Made by a program: the position numbers and the translations under genes. Below are positions 16,716-24,719 of a stretch of 64,000 nucleotides of DNA, piece by piece. The stretch is taken from positions 2,108,001 through 2,172,000 of the forward strand of contig NZ_JQMO01000003.1 of assembly GCF_000744785.1 (NCBI RefSeq). The letters are read 5' to 3'. The notes beneath the pieces are model-generated. The model had not been told where the DNA came from. It ran no database searches and worked only from the letters and a program-made list of their open reading frames with translations. Position 1 is the stretch's first letter, and every line of letters begins with the position of its first letter. Source of the DNA: Kitasatospora azatica KCTC 9699. Its GTDB lineage: Bacteria; Actinomycetota; Actinomycetes; Streptomycetales; Streptomycetaceae.

Positions 16716-18158
16716 ATGAACCGCCAATCAAGCCCGTCCAACCGCCTCACCTTCGGCGTCCTCGCCACCGGTGCGGGGGTCTTCGCCCTGCTCCAGTCGC
16801 TGATCACGCCCGCCCTGCCGACCGTCCAGCACGCCATGCACACCTCGCAGGCCACCGTCACCTGGGTGATGACCGCCTACCTGCTCTCCGCCTCGATCTT
16901 CACGCCGATCCTCGGCCGGGTCGGTGACCTGGTCGGCAAGAAGCGCACGCTGGTCGCGGCGCTGATCGCGCTGCTGGTCGGCTGCCTGGTCGCCGCCGTC
17001 GCCCCCAACATCACCGTGCTGATCGTGGCCCGGGTGATCCAGGGCATCGCGGGCGCGCTCTTCCCGCTCTCCTTCGGCATCATCCGGGACGAGTTCCCCG
17101 CCGCCCGGGTGCCCAGCGGGATCAGCAACCTGTCCGCCGTGATCGCGGTGGGCAGTGGCCTCGGCATGGTGCTGGCCGGCCCGATCGTCGCCGCGCTGGA
17201 CTACCGCTGGCTGTTCTGGTTCCCGGTGATCATCGTCGCGATCACCGCGTTGATCGCCCACCGCTACGTCCCCGAGTCGCCGAGCCGGACCGAAGGAAGC
17301 GTCAACTGGCTTGGCGCCGTGCTGCTTTCCGGCTGGCTGGTGGCACTGCTGCTGCCGATCAGCCAGGCCTCGAAGTGGGGTTGGGGCTCCACCGGGGTGC
17401 TCGGCCTGCTCGCGGCGGCCGTGCTGCTGTTCGCCCTCTGGGCACTGGTCGAGGCCCGCTCCCGCAACCCGCTGATCGACCTGCGGATCATGCGCCTGCC
17501 GGCGGTCTGGACGACCAACACGGCCGCGCTGCTCTTCGGCGGCGGCATGTACGCGGTCTGGGCGTTCCTGCCCGGTTTCGCGCAGACCCCCGCCTCGGCG
17601 GGCTACGGCTTCGGCGCGAGCGTGACCGGTGCCGGGCTGCTGATGCTGCCGATGCTGGTCGCCATGTTCGTCTCCGGCGTGCTGAGCGGCCGGCTGGCCG
17701 GCCGGTTCCCGGCGAAGGCGCAGCTGGTCAGTGGCGCCGCGTTCGGCGCCCTGGCCTGCTCGATGTTCGCCGCCTGGCACGGCACGCAGTGGCAGGTCGC
17801 GCTGGCGGCAGGAGTGTTCGGCCTCGGTATCGGCCTGGCCTTCGCCTCGATGAGCAACCTGATCGTGGGGAGCGTGCCGGCCGCCCAGACCGGTGCGGCC
17901 ACCGGCATGAACGCCAATATCCGCACCATCGGCGGCTCGATCGGCGCCGCCCTGATGACCAGCCTGGTCACCGGCCACCTGCAGGCCTCCGGCCTGCCCT
18001 ACGAGTCGGGCTACACCAACGGCTTCACGCTGCTCGCGGTGTTCTGCGTGGCCGCCGCGCTGGCCGCGCTGCTGGTGCCGAACCGTGCCCGCCGGGTCGA
18101 GGGCGCCTCGCCGGTCGAGGTCGCGCCGCTCCCGCAGCCGGAGCGCGTCCGCAGCTGA
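16716..18158 (+). CDS. MFS drug:H+ antiporter, DHA2 type
   Basis: A 480-residue, highly hydrophobic major facilitator protein with about 14 predicted helices. Motif A is GRVGDLVGKKRT in the loop after helix 2, and the helix 5 region has GSGLGMVLAGPIVAALDYRWLFW, typical of DHA2 exporters. It starts at ATG 16716 about 110 bases after the promoter. The divergent TetR gene and operators suggest induction by a substrate, most likely a toxic small molecule. Exact specificity is not visible. Confidence 0.92.
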   Translation: MNRQSSPSNRLTFGVLATGAGVFALLQSLITPALPTVQHAMHTSQATVTWVMTAYLLSASIFTPILGRVGDLVGKKRTLVAALIALLVGCLVAAVAPNITVLIVARVIQGIAGALFPLSFGIIRDEFPAARVPSGISNLSAVIAVGSGLGMVLAGPIVAALDYRWLFWFPVIIVAITALIAHRYVPESPSRTEGSVNWLGAVLLSGWLVALLLPISQASKWGWGSTGVLGLLAAAVLLFALWALVEARSRNPLIDLRIMRLPAVWTTNTAALLFGGGMYAVWAFLPGFAQTPASAGYGFGASVTGAGLLMLPMLVAMFVSGVLSGRLAGRFPAKAQLVSGAAFGALACSMFAAWHGTQWQVALAAGVFGLGIGLAFASMSNLIVGSVPAAQTGAATGMNANIRTIGGSIGAALMTSLVTGHLQASGLPYESGYTNGFTLLAVFCVAAALAALLVPNRARRVEGASPVEVAPLPQPERVRS

Positions 18159-18176
18159 GCCGGCGGGGGGCTGAGG

Positions 18177-18590
18177 TCAGCCCCCGCCCGCTCGGCCGAG
18201 GGCCCGCAGGACGGCGGGCACCTCGTGCGGCATGACGGCGACCAGCGCCGGACCCTCGGCCGAGGCGCACTCCACCACCTTGGCGCCGGGGTTGACCCGC
18301 CACCAGTCGCGCGGCGAGGCGGTACGCACGGTGGGCTCGGGCCCGCCCGGGTCGGTGTACAGGACCACGGCGGCGTGGCGCCGGGAGGCCGGCTCCCAGA
18401 CGACGGTGGGCCCGCCGAGGGCCAGCCGCCCGCGCCGCCAGCGGGGCCGCTGCTGCGACGGCAGCTTGAGCGTGCACCGGACGCTGATCGCGGAGCCCGG
18501 CGTGAAGGCGAAGGACTTCACCCGGCGCCGGCCCTGGATCACCCACCCGGCGCCCGCCGCGACGATCGCATACCCCACCAGTTCGAACAC
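18177..18590 (-). CDS. Small hypothetical protein with N-terminal membrane helix
   Basis: A 137-residue protein from GTG 18590. A hydrophobic N-terminal helix (FELVGYAIVAAGAGWVI) is followed by a compact, Arg/Trp-rich soluble part with RWRRGRLALGGPTVVWEPASRR and a C-terminal GPALVAVMPHEVPAVLRAL. It could be a membrane-anchored PH- or GRAM-like domain, but I cannot name the family. It is convergent with the MFS gene (18-bp gap). The 130 bp upstream contains a 14-bp palindrome, CCGGGGCGCCCCGG (18607-18620). Confidence 0.65.
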   Translation of the reverse strand: MFELVGYAIVAAGAGWVIQGRRRVKSFAFTPGSAISVRCTLKLPSQQRPRWRRGRLALGGPTVVWEPASRRHAAVVLYTDPGGPEPTVRTASPRDWWRVNPGAKVVECASAEGPALVAVMPHEVPAVLRALGRAGGG

Positions 18591-18720
18591 AGTCCCATTG
18601 AAGCAGCCGGGGCGCCCCGGGGGACGTGCGTGCGCCGTAAGTGTCCGGTAAGCGAGGGGACGGGCACCCCCGTTGAGTGACCGGCTACTCCATGGCGGGC
18701 GCCCCAGCTCGCTTCTCTGC

Positions 18721-18846
18721 TCAGGGGTGGAGGGTGAGGGTGAGGATGATCGCCGTGAAGGGGAGCAGGGCGGCGAGGGAGATCCCGTAGGCGAGGGTGC
18801 GTTGGTGGCGCAGGAAGTCGGGGTGGTCGACTTTCTGAGCCTTCAC
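18721..18846 (-). CDS. 41-residue single-helix membrane peptide
   Basis: A small gene below the usual length cutoff. GTG 18846 overlaps the stop of the gene before it by GTGA. The product is VKAQKVDHPDFLRHQR followed by one transmembrane helix (TLAYGISLAALLPFTAIILTLTL) and ends HP. The basic N terminus predicts a cytoplasmic N end. Third gene in a chain of three tiny genes joined by GTGA overlaps and divergent from an XRE/DUF397 pair. No known family. The chain of overlaps is the main reason to believe it. Confidence 0.6.
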   Translation of the reverse strand: MKAQKVDHPDFLRHQRTLAYGISLAALLPFTAIILTLTLHP

Positions 18847-19049
18847 GCTTCCCGGCCGGCGCGGCGGAGCGCCTCGGCGAGCTGCAGGATCTCGACGGGG
18901 TGCAACGGGCGGAACTGGGCCATCACCGTACCGGCATTGGTGATCCGCCAACCATTGGAGAGGTCCCCGAGGTCGAGCCCGGCCGCCACCAGGGATTCGG
19001 TCAACTCGGCCATGGCGGCGAGGGCTTGGCGGTGCGCTTGGAAGTTCAC
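18843..19049 (-). CDS. 68-residue hypothetical protein
   Basis: A small protein from GTG 19049, which overlaps the previous stop by GTGA; its own stop overlaps the next start in the same way. The sequence is helical (FQAHRQALAAMAELTESLVAAGLDLGDL), then SNGWRITNAGTVMAQFRPLHPVEILQLAEALRRAG. It has no signal peptide or membrane helix. I do not recognise a family. Translational linkage on both sides argues that it is a real component of the three-gene set. Confidence 0.65.
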   Translation of the reverse strand: MNFQAHRQALAAMAELTESLVAAGLDLGDLSNGWRITNAGTVMAQFRPLHPVEILQLAEALRRAGREA

Positions 19050-19354
19050 GCCGGCTTCACCAGCCACTTCGCATCCACGTCCCACTCGGCGCCGCCCCGC
19101 TCGGGGCGCAGGTAGACGAGCGAGCGGTAGCGGTCCATCACCACGCCGTGCCGCTGGTTGAGCGTGTCGAAGACCAACTCGCCACGCCGGGTGGGGGAGT
19201 GGGGGAGGTCCGGCGGAGTCTGGTGCTCGGAGGGGCGGACGCTGGGGTAGGCGGGCGCGAGGCGCACGCGGAGCTCGGGGCGGCCGCCACAGTCGGCGGG
19301 GCAGTCGCACTCGGGGAGGCCGCGCTCCAGGGTTCTGGGCTGATTAGTAGTCAT
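19046..19354 (-). CDS. 102-residue hypothetical protein with CxCxxxC motif
   Basis: The protein begins at ATG 19354 (MTTNQPRTLERGLPE) and has an early cysteine cluster, CDCPADCGG, that might bind zinc. The C-terminal half, FDTLNQRHGVVMDRYRSLVYLRPERGGAEWDVDAKWL, looks like a small beta-barrel domain. A longer in-frame start at 19393 has no better ribosome site. It is first in the three-gene overlapping set and divergent from the XRE regulator at 19476. That arrangement is common around WhiJ/DUF397-type modules in streptomycetes, as I recall. Confidence 0.68.
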   Translation of the reverse strand: MTTNQPRTLERGLPECDCPADCGGRPELRVRLAPAYPSVRPSEHQTPPDLPHSPTRRGELVFDTLNQRHGVVMDRYRSLVYLRPERGGAEWDVDAKWLVKPA

Positions 19355-19475
19355 GGCTGGCTCTCTGTCACTTCGGTGGGGGGATCTCACCATCCGTGCA
19401 TCAAGCGTGGCGCTCTGCAGCTACTCTCGCCAGGGGGGAACGATTCAATCTGGTGGTTGTGAATGAGGAGGGGCG

Positions 19476-20318
19476 ATGCCGGCGCCCAAGGAACTGGATC
19501 CGACGACCTCCCTGCCTGCCTATCTCGGCGACCTTGTACGCAGGTTGCGTCAGGCAAAGGGGCTCTCGCAGCGGGAGCTCGGGCAGTTGTGTTTTGTCGC
19601 GCACACCCGGATCGCGCAGATCGAGTTGGCGACGGATCCGCCGAACTGGGATCTGGTGAAGCTGATTGACGCGGCGCTTGAGGCGAAGGGGGCGGTGACC
19701 AGCCTCTGGGTGCACTTCAACGGGCCCGTCATGGACTATGCCAAGGTGTTCCTGCTCCGGCAGGCGCAGGCCAGGATGATCCAGGAGTATTCCCCGGTCA
19801 TCCCGGGCCTGGCGCAAACGGAGGCTTACGCGCGGGCGATGCTCACTGCGGGGGAGGGTCTGTTCGGTGATGCCACGGTGGAGGAGACGCTCCCCGGCCG
19901 CCTCGCCCGGCAGGAGATCCTCAAAGGTCAGAATCCGCCTTGGTATCGGATCACTTTGCATGAATCGGCTCTGCACCTGAACATCGGTGGCCGCGACGCG
20001 ATGTGCGGTCAGTTGGCACACCTGCTGAAGCTGAACGAGCGACGCAGGATCGATGTGCAGGTGGTCCCGTTCGGTTCGCTCGATCCCACTGCCGTGAACG
20101 GGTCCTTGTGCCTACTCACCATGGAGGATGGTTCTCGAGCCGCTTATACCGAGGGGTTCAACATCGGTCACTACCTTGAGAGGCCGGAGGACGTCACTCG
20201 GATGGCCCTCATCTACGATCGGGTGCAGGCTGCCGCGCTTCCCCCGGACTTGTCGGCTGCCTTCATCAAGAACGTGATGGAGGAACGGTACGCATGGGAA
20301 CTGCCGCCTTTGACCTGA
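19476..20318 (+). CDS. XRE helix-turn-helix regulator with Scr1/DUF5753-type C-terminal domain
   Basis: A 280-residue regulator from ATG 19476 behind the strong site AGGAGGGG. The N-terminal Cro/C1-type helix-turn-helix (LGDLVRRLRQAKGLSQRELGQLCFVAHTRIAQIE) is followed by the long C-terminal domain common in streptomycetes (FLLRQAQARMIQEYSPVIPGLAQTEAYARAML, VEETLPGRLARQEIL, PPWYRITLHESALH, QVVPFGS). Such proteins are always or nearly always paired with a DUF397 protein, here overlapping at the 3' end. WhiJ and Scr1 of S. coelicolor are of this kind and affect differentiation or act as antitoxin-like partners. Confidence 0.92.
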   Translation: MPAPKELDPTTSLPAYLGDLVRRLRQAKGLSQRELGQLCFVAHTRIAQIELATDPPNWDLVKLIDAALEAKGAVTSLWVHFNGPVMDYAKVFLLRQAQARMIQEYSPVIPGLAQTEAYARAMLTAGEGLFGDATVEETLPGRLARQEILKGQNPPWYRITLHESALHLNIGGRDAMCGQLAHLLKLNERRRIDVQVVPFGSLDPTAVNGSLCLLTMEDGSRAAYTEGFNIGHYLERPEDVTRMALIYDRVQAAALPPDLSAAFIKNVMEERYAWELPPLT

Positions 20319-20506
20319 GTCACGCTGTGTGGCGGAAATCGAGCTACAGCGGCTCAGCACCGGACAACTGCGTCGAGATCGCCACCGGCATCCCCCACCT
20401 CGCCCCCGTCCGCGACTCCAAGGACCCCGCCGGCCCGGCCCTCCTCTTCCCCGCCCCCGCCTTCGCAGCCTTCCTCGCGGGGCTGAAGACCGGGGACCTG
20501 AAATAG
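20294..20506 (+). CDS. DUF397 small protein, partner of XRE regulator
   Basis: A 70-residue protein that overlaps the XRE gene by 25 bp. DUF397 hallmarks are WRKSSYSGSAPDNCVEIA, VRDSKDPAGPALLF and AFLAGLK. From known cases (Scr2 with Scr1), DUF397 proteins bind and modulate or inhibit their XRE partner and behave like toxins when unpaired. The overlap ties its synthesis to the regulator. Confidence 0.92.
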   Translation: MGTAAFDLSHAVWRKSSYSGSAPDNCVEIATGIPHLAPVRDSKDPAGPALLFPAPAFAAFLAGLKTGDLK

Positions 20507-20507
20507 C

Positions 20508-20672
20508 TCATAGCCCGTGGACGACGACGCGGTCACCGCACAGGAGCCTCATGTCTTCCTCGTCGGAGGTGAAGATCGTGACATCTCCATGCTGCCGCAG
20601 CGCCACGGCAGCGAGGGCAGCGTCAGCGGCGTACTTGTGCCCGTGAAGGCCGGCTGTCTCCAGGAGGAGTCC
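20508..20672 (-). pseudogene. 3' fragment of a PIN-domain (VapC-like) gene
   Basis: On the minus strand, 55 codons with no start codon read LLLETAGLHGHKYAADAAL, then AAVALRQHGDVTIFTSDEED, then MRLLCGDRVVVHGL and a stop at 20508. This is the end of a PIN ribonuclease domain: the HKYAADA helix, the TIFTSDEEDM strand with conserved acidic residues, and the terminal LCGDRVVV strand. An in-frame TGA lies immediately upstream at 20673-20675, and nothing upstream resembles the N-terminal D-x-S/T region, so the gene is decayed. It sits right behind the DUF397 gene, convergent with it. Confidence 0.68.
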
Positions 20673-20740
20673 TCATACCGACTGTGAGGGCGACCGCTCC
20701 TGCGCGATTAATGCACCGCACCTGAAACGGGCGCCCCCGC

Positions 20741-21325
20741 TCATGCCGCCAACGCGAGCGCCGTCGCTCGTCGGCGGCGGTAGTAGTGCACGGTCAGCAC
20801 CGCGAGCAGCGGACCCCAGGCGGCCAGGGGCAGGTACGCGAGCCAGAAGGCGACGGTCTGTGCCCCGTGCGTGGTTGCTCCCGTGGAGTGGGTCCCGTCG
20901 AGCATCTTGCCCTGCGCGAACATCACCATCGAGTACGGGAGCACCATCAGCACCGTCGCCCCGATCCCCGCCGGGATCACCGCTGCCAGGATCGGTACCC
21001 GGCGGCCGGCCAGGCCCGGGACCCAGCGCGGCCAGACCTCGCCCCACCGGCTGACCAGCCCGACCGCGAGGTAGGCGAGCGACTCGCTGACCACGCTGAG
21101 CACGATCACGTACCACCACCCGCCCTGGATCAGCTCGGTGCCGTGGCCGGGCGGGGGCGTCGCGTTGTGCTCCACCAGCGGGGCGTCGAAGGTGAAGGCC
21201 GCGATCCGCCAGATGCACGAGGGCAACGTGGTCAGGGTGGTGGCGAACGCGGCCCACACCGCCCAGCGGGCTACGCCCGCTGCCGTCCGACCGTGCAGCT
21301 TCGCCAGGATGGTTCGAGCGGCCAT
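20741..21325 (-). CDS. Hypothetical membrane protein, about four helices
   Basis: A 194-residue protein from ATG 21325 with four or five hydrophobic segments (WAVWAAFATTLTTLPSCIW, WWYVIVLSVVSESLAYLAVG, VPILAAVIPAGIGATVLMVL, AFWLAYLPLAAWGPLLAVLTV) and a basic C terminus. Proteins with this layout are frequent in streptomycetes, but I do not know a function. The 180 bp upstream holds a short run of gtccgtt-type repeats (about 21342-21365) and no clear promoter. Confidence 0.78.
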   Translation of the reverse strand: MAARTILAKLHGRTAAGVARWAVWAAFATTLTTLPSCIWRIAAFTFDAPLVEHNATPPPGHGTELIQGGWWYVIVLSVVSESLAYLAVGLVSRWGEVWPRWVPGLAGRRVPILAAVIPAGIGATVLMVLPYSMVMFAQGKMLDGTHSTGATTHGAQTVAFWLAYLPLAAWGPLLAVLTVHYYRRRRATALALAA

Positions 21326-21505
21326 GGTGTGTCCTCAGGTCCGGTGTCCGTTGTCCGTTGTCCTTTGTTCGGCGGACAGTTGGGCCTGCCCGCCGCCGAA
21401 TCCAAGGTCCCAGCCACCGCCCTGCCCGCGCGTCCTGCGACAGAACGGACCGCCTCACCCGCACGGGGGAGCCGCGCCAATTGGCGCCCTGGCCCGTAGC
21501 CCGGA

Positions 21506-22243
21506 ATGGACACAGTCCTGACGCTCCATCAGCATGGTCAGGTGATCGCGTTGATGACTGCCATCGTTGGGGCGCTCAGCAGCCTGACGGCACTGTGGAT
21601 CGGTCTCGCGGACCGCCGCCGCACCGTCGCGAAGGAGAAGCGGGACGAGGCCGAAACGGCCAGGCGGGCTGCGGCTGAGGAAGCGGCTGAACAGCAGAGA
21701 CAGCAGGCGAGCGCGGCGCGCGAGGAGATGGCACAGGCCGCACCGGTACACGCACGCCTGACGCGGCGGCTGGCCGGCGCCGACCCGGCTACTGCTCCAG
21801 AGACCTGGCTGGTGAGGGTCTCCAATGACACCTCGCTGCCGATCACGGACGTCCAGGTGATCCACACCGGTGGCGCAACGTCCAGCGCATCGGAGCCTTT
21901 CGACTTGCAGGGTCTCAGCAAGCAGGGCGTCGAACTGTTCGTTGCGGGCGCACCGCCACGGCTGGCCGAGCTCGCCATCGAGTTCACCGACGCCGCAGGA
22001 AGCCGCTGGCAGCGCCGTCTCACCGGCGGTCTCCACCTGGGCACCGTCCAGGACGACGGCACCTACCAGTGGGACGCCCCCCGCTTCCCAGACCTTGTCC
22101 CCGCCCCCGCCCCCGCCTCCGTCCCGCCTGTCCCGTTCGGATTGGGCGGGATGCCGAGTGCCAGGGAAAGCAGCCGCCGCCTCCTTCAGGCCGTCCTGGT
22201 CCTCATCGCCGTCGGTTGCCTGCTGTACCTCCTGCGCCGCTGA
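21506..22243 (+). CDS. Hypothetical protein with two membrane helices and coiled coil
   Basis: A 245-residue protein from ATG 21506. A helix near the N terminus (VIALMTAIVGALSSLTALWIGL) is followed by an Ala/Glu/Arg/Gln coiled coil (about residues 38-75), a beta-rich domain (TWLVRVSNDTSLPITDVQVIHTGG and onward), a Pro-rich segment and a C-terminal helix (LLQAVLVLIAVGCLLYLL). The middle domain resembles soluble immunoglobulin-like modules, but I cannot assign it. It stands alone, divergent from the previous membrane protein. Confidence 0.72.
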   Translation: MDTVLTLHQHGQVIALMTAIVGALSSLTALWIGLADRRRTVAKEKRDEAETARRAAAEEAAEQQRQQASAAREEMAQAAPVHARLTRRLAGADPATAPETWLVRVSNDTSLPITDVQVIHTGGATSSASEPFDLQGLSKQGVELFVAGAPPRLAELAIEFTDAAGSRWQRRLTGGLHLGTVQDDGTYQWDAPRFPDLVPAPAPASVPPVPFGLGGMPSARESSRRLLQAVLVLIAVGCLLYLLRR

Positions 22244-22486
22244 CTCGCCACGAGGAGGGCCGGCCGGCCTGAGGCCTGACGCTGCGTCACAGTCCGCCGC
22301 CGCAGCCCGCTCCCTTCAGGCGGTCCGCCTCGCGGGCGCGGATCAGCCGGATGTCCGAGCTTCATTTCCAGCCATCCCTGAGGCCGATCCGTGCCTGTCC
22401 AGCAGGCGTATCAGCGGAGTAGGACTGGACGTGCAGAAAGCATCTGCGCTTGACCGAGCCTCGACCATCCAACCTGGGAGGCCCCC

Positions 22487-22846
22487 ATGCCCGAACCCGT
22501 GAACCTCGCCGCCGCCCTCGCCACCTTCACCGACCACTGGGCCCAACGCAAGATCGCCGAGGTCAACGACTACGAGATCAAGCTCGCCAAGGTCCAGGGC
22601 GAGTTCGTCTGGCACAAGCACGACGACACCGACGAACCCTTCCTGGTGATCAGCGGCCGCCTCACCATCCAACTCCGCGACGGCGACGTCGCCCTCGGCC
22701 CCGGCGAGCTCTACGTGGTCCCGCGCGGCGTGGAGCACTGCCCCCGCGCGGACGAGGAGACGGCCATCCTCCTGGTCGAGCCGAAGGGCACCGTCAACAC
22801 CGGTGACGCGGCGGGCGACCGCACGGTCGGGGTGCGGGAGCTGTAG
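22487..22846 (+). CDS. Cupin-domain protein
   Basis: A 119-residue single-domain cupin from ATG 22487 with a GGGAGG ribosome site. The metal-binding motif 1 is WHKHDDTDEPFLVISG and motif 2 is PGELYVVPRGVEHCPRADEE; His and Glu ligands for one metal are present. The length matches small stand-alone cupins of the type sometimes called cupin_2, used as isomerases, dioxygenases or sensors. No neighbour gives a pathway. The 243 bp before it show no further gene. Confidence 0.9.
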   Translation: MPEPVNLAAALATFTDHWAQRKIAEVNDYEIKLAKVQGEFVWHKHDDTDEPFLVISGRLTIQLRDGDVALGPGELYVVPRGVEHCPRADEETAILLVEPKGTVNTGDAAGDRTVGVREL

Positions 22847-22892
22847 GTCAGTCGGCGGCCCGGCCGGGCTGGCCTTGGGCCGCACCCGGGAC

Positions 22893-23435
22893 TCAGCGGA
22901 GAAGGTCGCCCGGACGAGCAGAGGTTCGATGCAGATGTCGGCCTGCTGCAGCCATGGATTGCAGGAGTTCGTGTCCCTCCGTCGAAGACACCAAGCCTGT
23001 TACTGCAGCGATGCACATGAGGTCCATCGTCTCCAGGGTGGTGATCCCCCTGCGGCGGGAGAACTCGGCAGCTGATCGGTCGTCAGTGATCCAAGTGGAG
23101 TCATGGAACTCGCCGCGCAAGGTGATGAGCACGCACGTCTGAGCTTCGCCGAGATGTTGGGTGGGACGTGCCTGCTCGCCGCCGAAGACGGCACGACGGA
23201 TCCGTTCGACCGCCTGCTGCTCCGTCTGGTCCTGGATCTCGATGGGTAAGCCCAGCCAGCCGTCTATCGGGAGAGTTCGGAGCTCGGGGTGGTAGGAAGC
23301 CGACTGGGCCGCCTCGTGTGCCACGGCTTCGGTCCAACGGCCGCGGCCGTCGAGGATCTTCTCCAGTAGCCGTAGCCGGTCGACCGCAGCGAAGTTGCAC
23401 AGGACGGTGTTGTCCGGGAACCACCAAGTGCTCAT
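22893..23435 (-). CDS. PIN-like (DUF3368-type) putative toxin nuclease
   Basis: A 180-residue protein from ATG 23435, overlapping the XRE-ImmA gene by four bases (ATGA). It opens WWFPDNTVLCNFAAVDRLRLL, a PIN-like first strand with an early Asp, has LGEAQTCVLITLR in the middle and TWITDDRSAAEFSRRRGI near the end, matching the spaced acidic residues of PIN nucleases. The tail after residue 150 is less ordered. Coupled XRE-ImmA/IrrE genes with PIN-type partners have been proposed as toxin-antitoxin pairs. That role here is inference from layout. Confidence 0.75.
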   Translation of the reverse strand: MSTWWFPDNTVLCNFAAVDRLRLLEKILDGRGRWTEAVAHEAAQSASYHPELRTLPIDGWLGLPIEIQDQTEQQAVERIRRAVFGGEQARPTQHLGEAQTCVLITLRGEFHDSTWITDDRSAAEFSRRRGITTLETMDLMCIAAVTGLVSSTEGHELLQSMAAAGRHLHRTSARPGDLLR

Positions 23436-24592
23436 GGCTGAAAGACCGGCTCCCCTTCCGAGGTCGTGCCGTTCGAGAGGGCGGGCTCGTTGGCAGGGCT
23501 CAGAAGATCGTGCAGCTCCTCGACATCTTCCTGAAGAAGAGCGGCGAGCGGACGGAGCGTGGTCTCGCCCTCCTCGTAGGCGCGATAGAGCTGCCGGACA
23601 AGCCGAAGAGGGAAGCGCTCCCTGTCGGCGAGGCTGACCCGGCGTAGGTAGCCGTCCATCATCTCGACGGCGATGTGGCACTCGGCTGTGGTCCGCCGTC
23701 GGAACGTGTCCCGGGTGACCGAGTCGATCAGCCCGAGCGTATTGAGTCGCGCTGCGAGCGCACTTGGGGATACGCCGAACCGCGTCACCAGCCGCGCGAA
23801 TCCGTTCTCCGTGAGGTCGCCGGCTGCGGCACGCAGCTCGTCTGCGGGCAGCAGGAAATTCGCAGCGAAGACATTGGCGCGGACTTCAGTCGGTTCGGGC
23901 TGTCGACCAGGCGCGACTTTGGAGTCGGCGACGAGCTCCTGCGCATCGCAGGCAAGGATGTGTCCCAGTTCGTGGGCCAGCGTGAAGCGCTGGCGGGTCC
24001 AGTTGTCGGTGCGGCGAGTGAGGATCAGACGGAGGCCATCGGCCTGCCAGGCGAGCCCATCGAGCTGCGGGGGTAGATCGGTGACAGCGACGTCAACGCC
24101 GAAGGCCCGTTCCCAGGAAGCCACCAGTTCATCGGTCTGTTGCTCGCTGACGGGGCCGGAGCCCTTTCTGGCCAGCTGATCGAGTGCCCACCGGGCGAGT
24201 TCGGCGCCTTGGTCCACGTACCCCAGCTCATCGGTGGAGAGCCTGGGTAGGGGCGGCAGCGCGGGCGCGCGGTTGAGGAGCGAGAGCACATCGTAGGCGG
24301 CAGTGAAGCGCTGAGTGATGGCCTCGATGGTGTCGCGGTAGGGCGCACCGACTGCGGTCGTCCGGGCGGCGACGGCTGGACGGGTGGCCTGTCGGCCGGT
24401 GAGGAGCCAGTCCACGGTGACGTCGGTGGCTTCAGCGATCAGCGCCAGATCGAGGGAGCTGAAACGGCGTACGCCGTTCAGTGACTTGGACAGCTTGTCG
24501 GGGGCCAGCCCGACTTGTTCGGCGAACGCAGCTTGGCTTCGGGAGGCTGCGCGGATGACCGCGCGGACACGGTCGGAGACAGTCTCGTCCAT
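23432..24592 (-). CDS. XRE helix-turn-helix / ImmA-IrrE metallopeptidase fusion
   Basis: A 386-residue protein. Residues 7-66 form a Cro/C1-type helix-turn-helix (SQAAFAEQVGLAPDKLSKSLNG, FSSLDLALIAEATDVTVDWLL). The middle and C-terminal parts are ImmA/IrrE type with the zinc motif HELGH at residues 207-211 and the following ANVFAANFLLPADELR. In known family members the peptidase cuts a repressor. Here DNA binding and peptidase are in one chain, so it may act on itself or on the partner protein. The next gene, PIN-like, overlaps by ATGA. It is preceded by a TTGCGA/TCGCAA palindrome that overlaps its -35 box, which suggests autoregulation. Confidence 0.9.
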   Translation of the reverse strand: MDETVSDRVRAVIRAASRSQAAFAEQVGLAPDKLSKSLNGVRRFSSLDLALIAEATDVTVDWLLTGRQATRPAVAARTTAVGAPYRDTIEAITQRFTAAYDVLSLLNRAPALPPLPRLSTDELGYVDQGAELARWALDQLARKGSGPVSEQQTDELVASWERAFGVDVAVTDLPPQLDGLAWQADGLRLILTRRTDNWTRQRFTLAHELGHILACDAQELVADSKVAPGRQPEPTEVRANVFAANFLLPADELRAAAGDLTENGFARLVTRFGVSPSALAARLNTLGLIDSVTRDTFRRRTTAECHIAVEMMDGYLRRVSLADRERFPLRLVRQLYRAYEEGETTLRPLAALLQEDVEELHDLLSPANEPALSNGTTSEGEPVFQP

Positions 24593-24598
24593 GTAGTC

Positions 24599-24626
24599 AG
24601 CCTACTGGGAATTGCGAGAATCGCAA
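24599..24626 (-). promoter_or_regulatory. Promoter and operator of XRE-ImmA gene (leaderless layout)
   Basis: Reading the minus strand, TTGCGA (24626-24621) and TAGGCT (24604-24599) are 16 bp apart, and the ATG begins six bases after the -10 box, so transcription should start at or near the A of the ATG. The palindrome TTGCGAgaaTCGCAA (24612-24626) covers the -35 box and is the natural binding site for the encoded helix-turn-helix protein. Confidence 0.6.
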
Positions 24627-24671
24627 GACGTTGTGCGTGCTGAGCACTCTGTGATCGCTGCTGTTCAGGTA

Positions 24672-24704
24672 GCCCCCGCCCGGCCCCGTACGGCGGGCGG
24701 GGGC
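24672..24704 (-). terminator. Hairpin terminator after cyclophilin gene
   Basis: A perfect 11-bp inverted repeat (GCCCCCGCCCG at 24672-24682, CGGGCGGGGGC at 24694-24704) with an 11-base loop. It lies 16 bases past the stop of the minus-strand cyclophilin gene and before the XRE-ImmA promoter. There is no long U run, as is usual in streptomycetes. Confidence 0.7.
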
Positions 24705-24719
24705 AGTATGTGGGGGCCG

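Noticed and set aside
18607..18620. 14-bp palindrome CCGGGGCGCCCCGG as terminator
   Set aside because: No loop, and it lies 17 bases before the start of a minus-strand gene. Random palindromes of this kind are common at this G+C.
22247..22486. 240 bp between the coiled-coil protein and the cupin gene
   Set aside because: Open on several frames but with no codon bias, start signal or recognisable sequence. I see no gene.
22343..22885. Minus-strand frame opposite the cupin gene
   Set aside because: Antisense to the cupin motifs. No ribosome site and no family.
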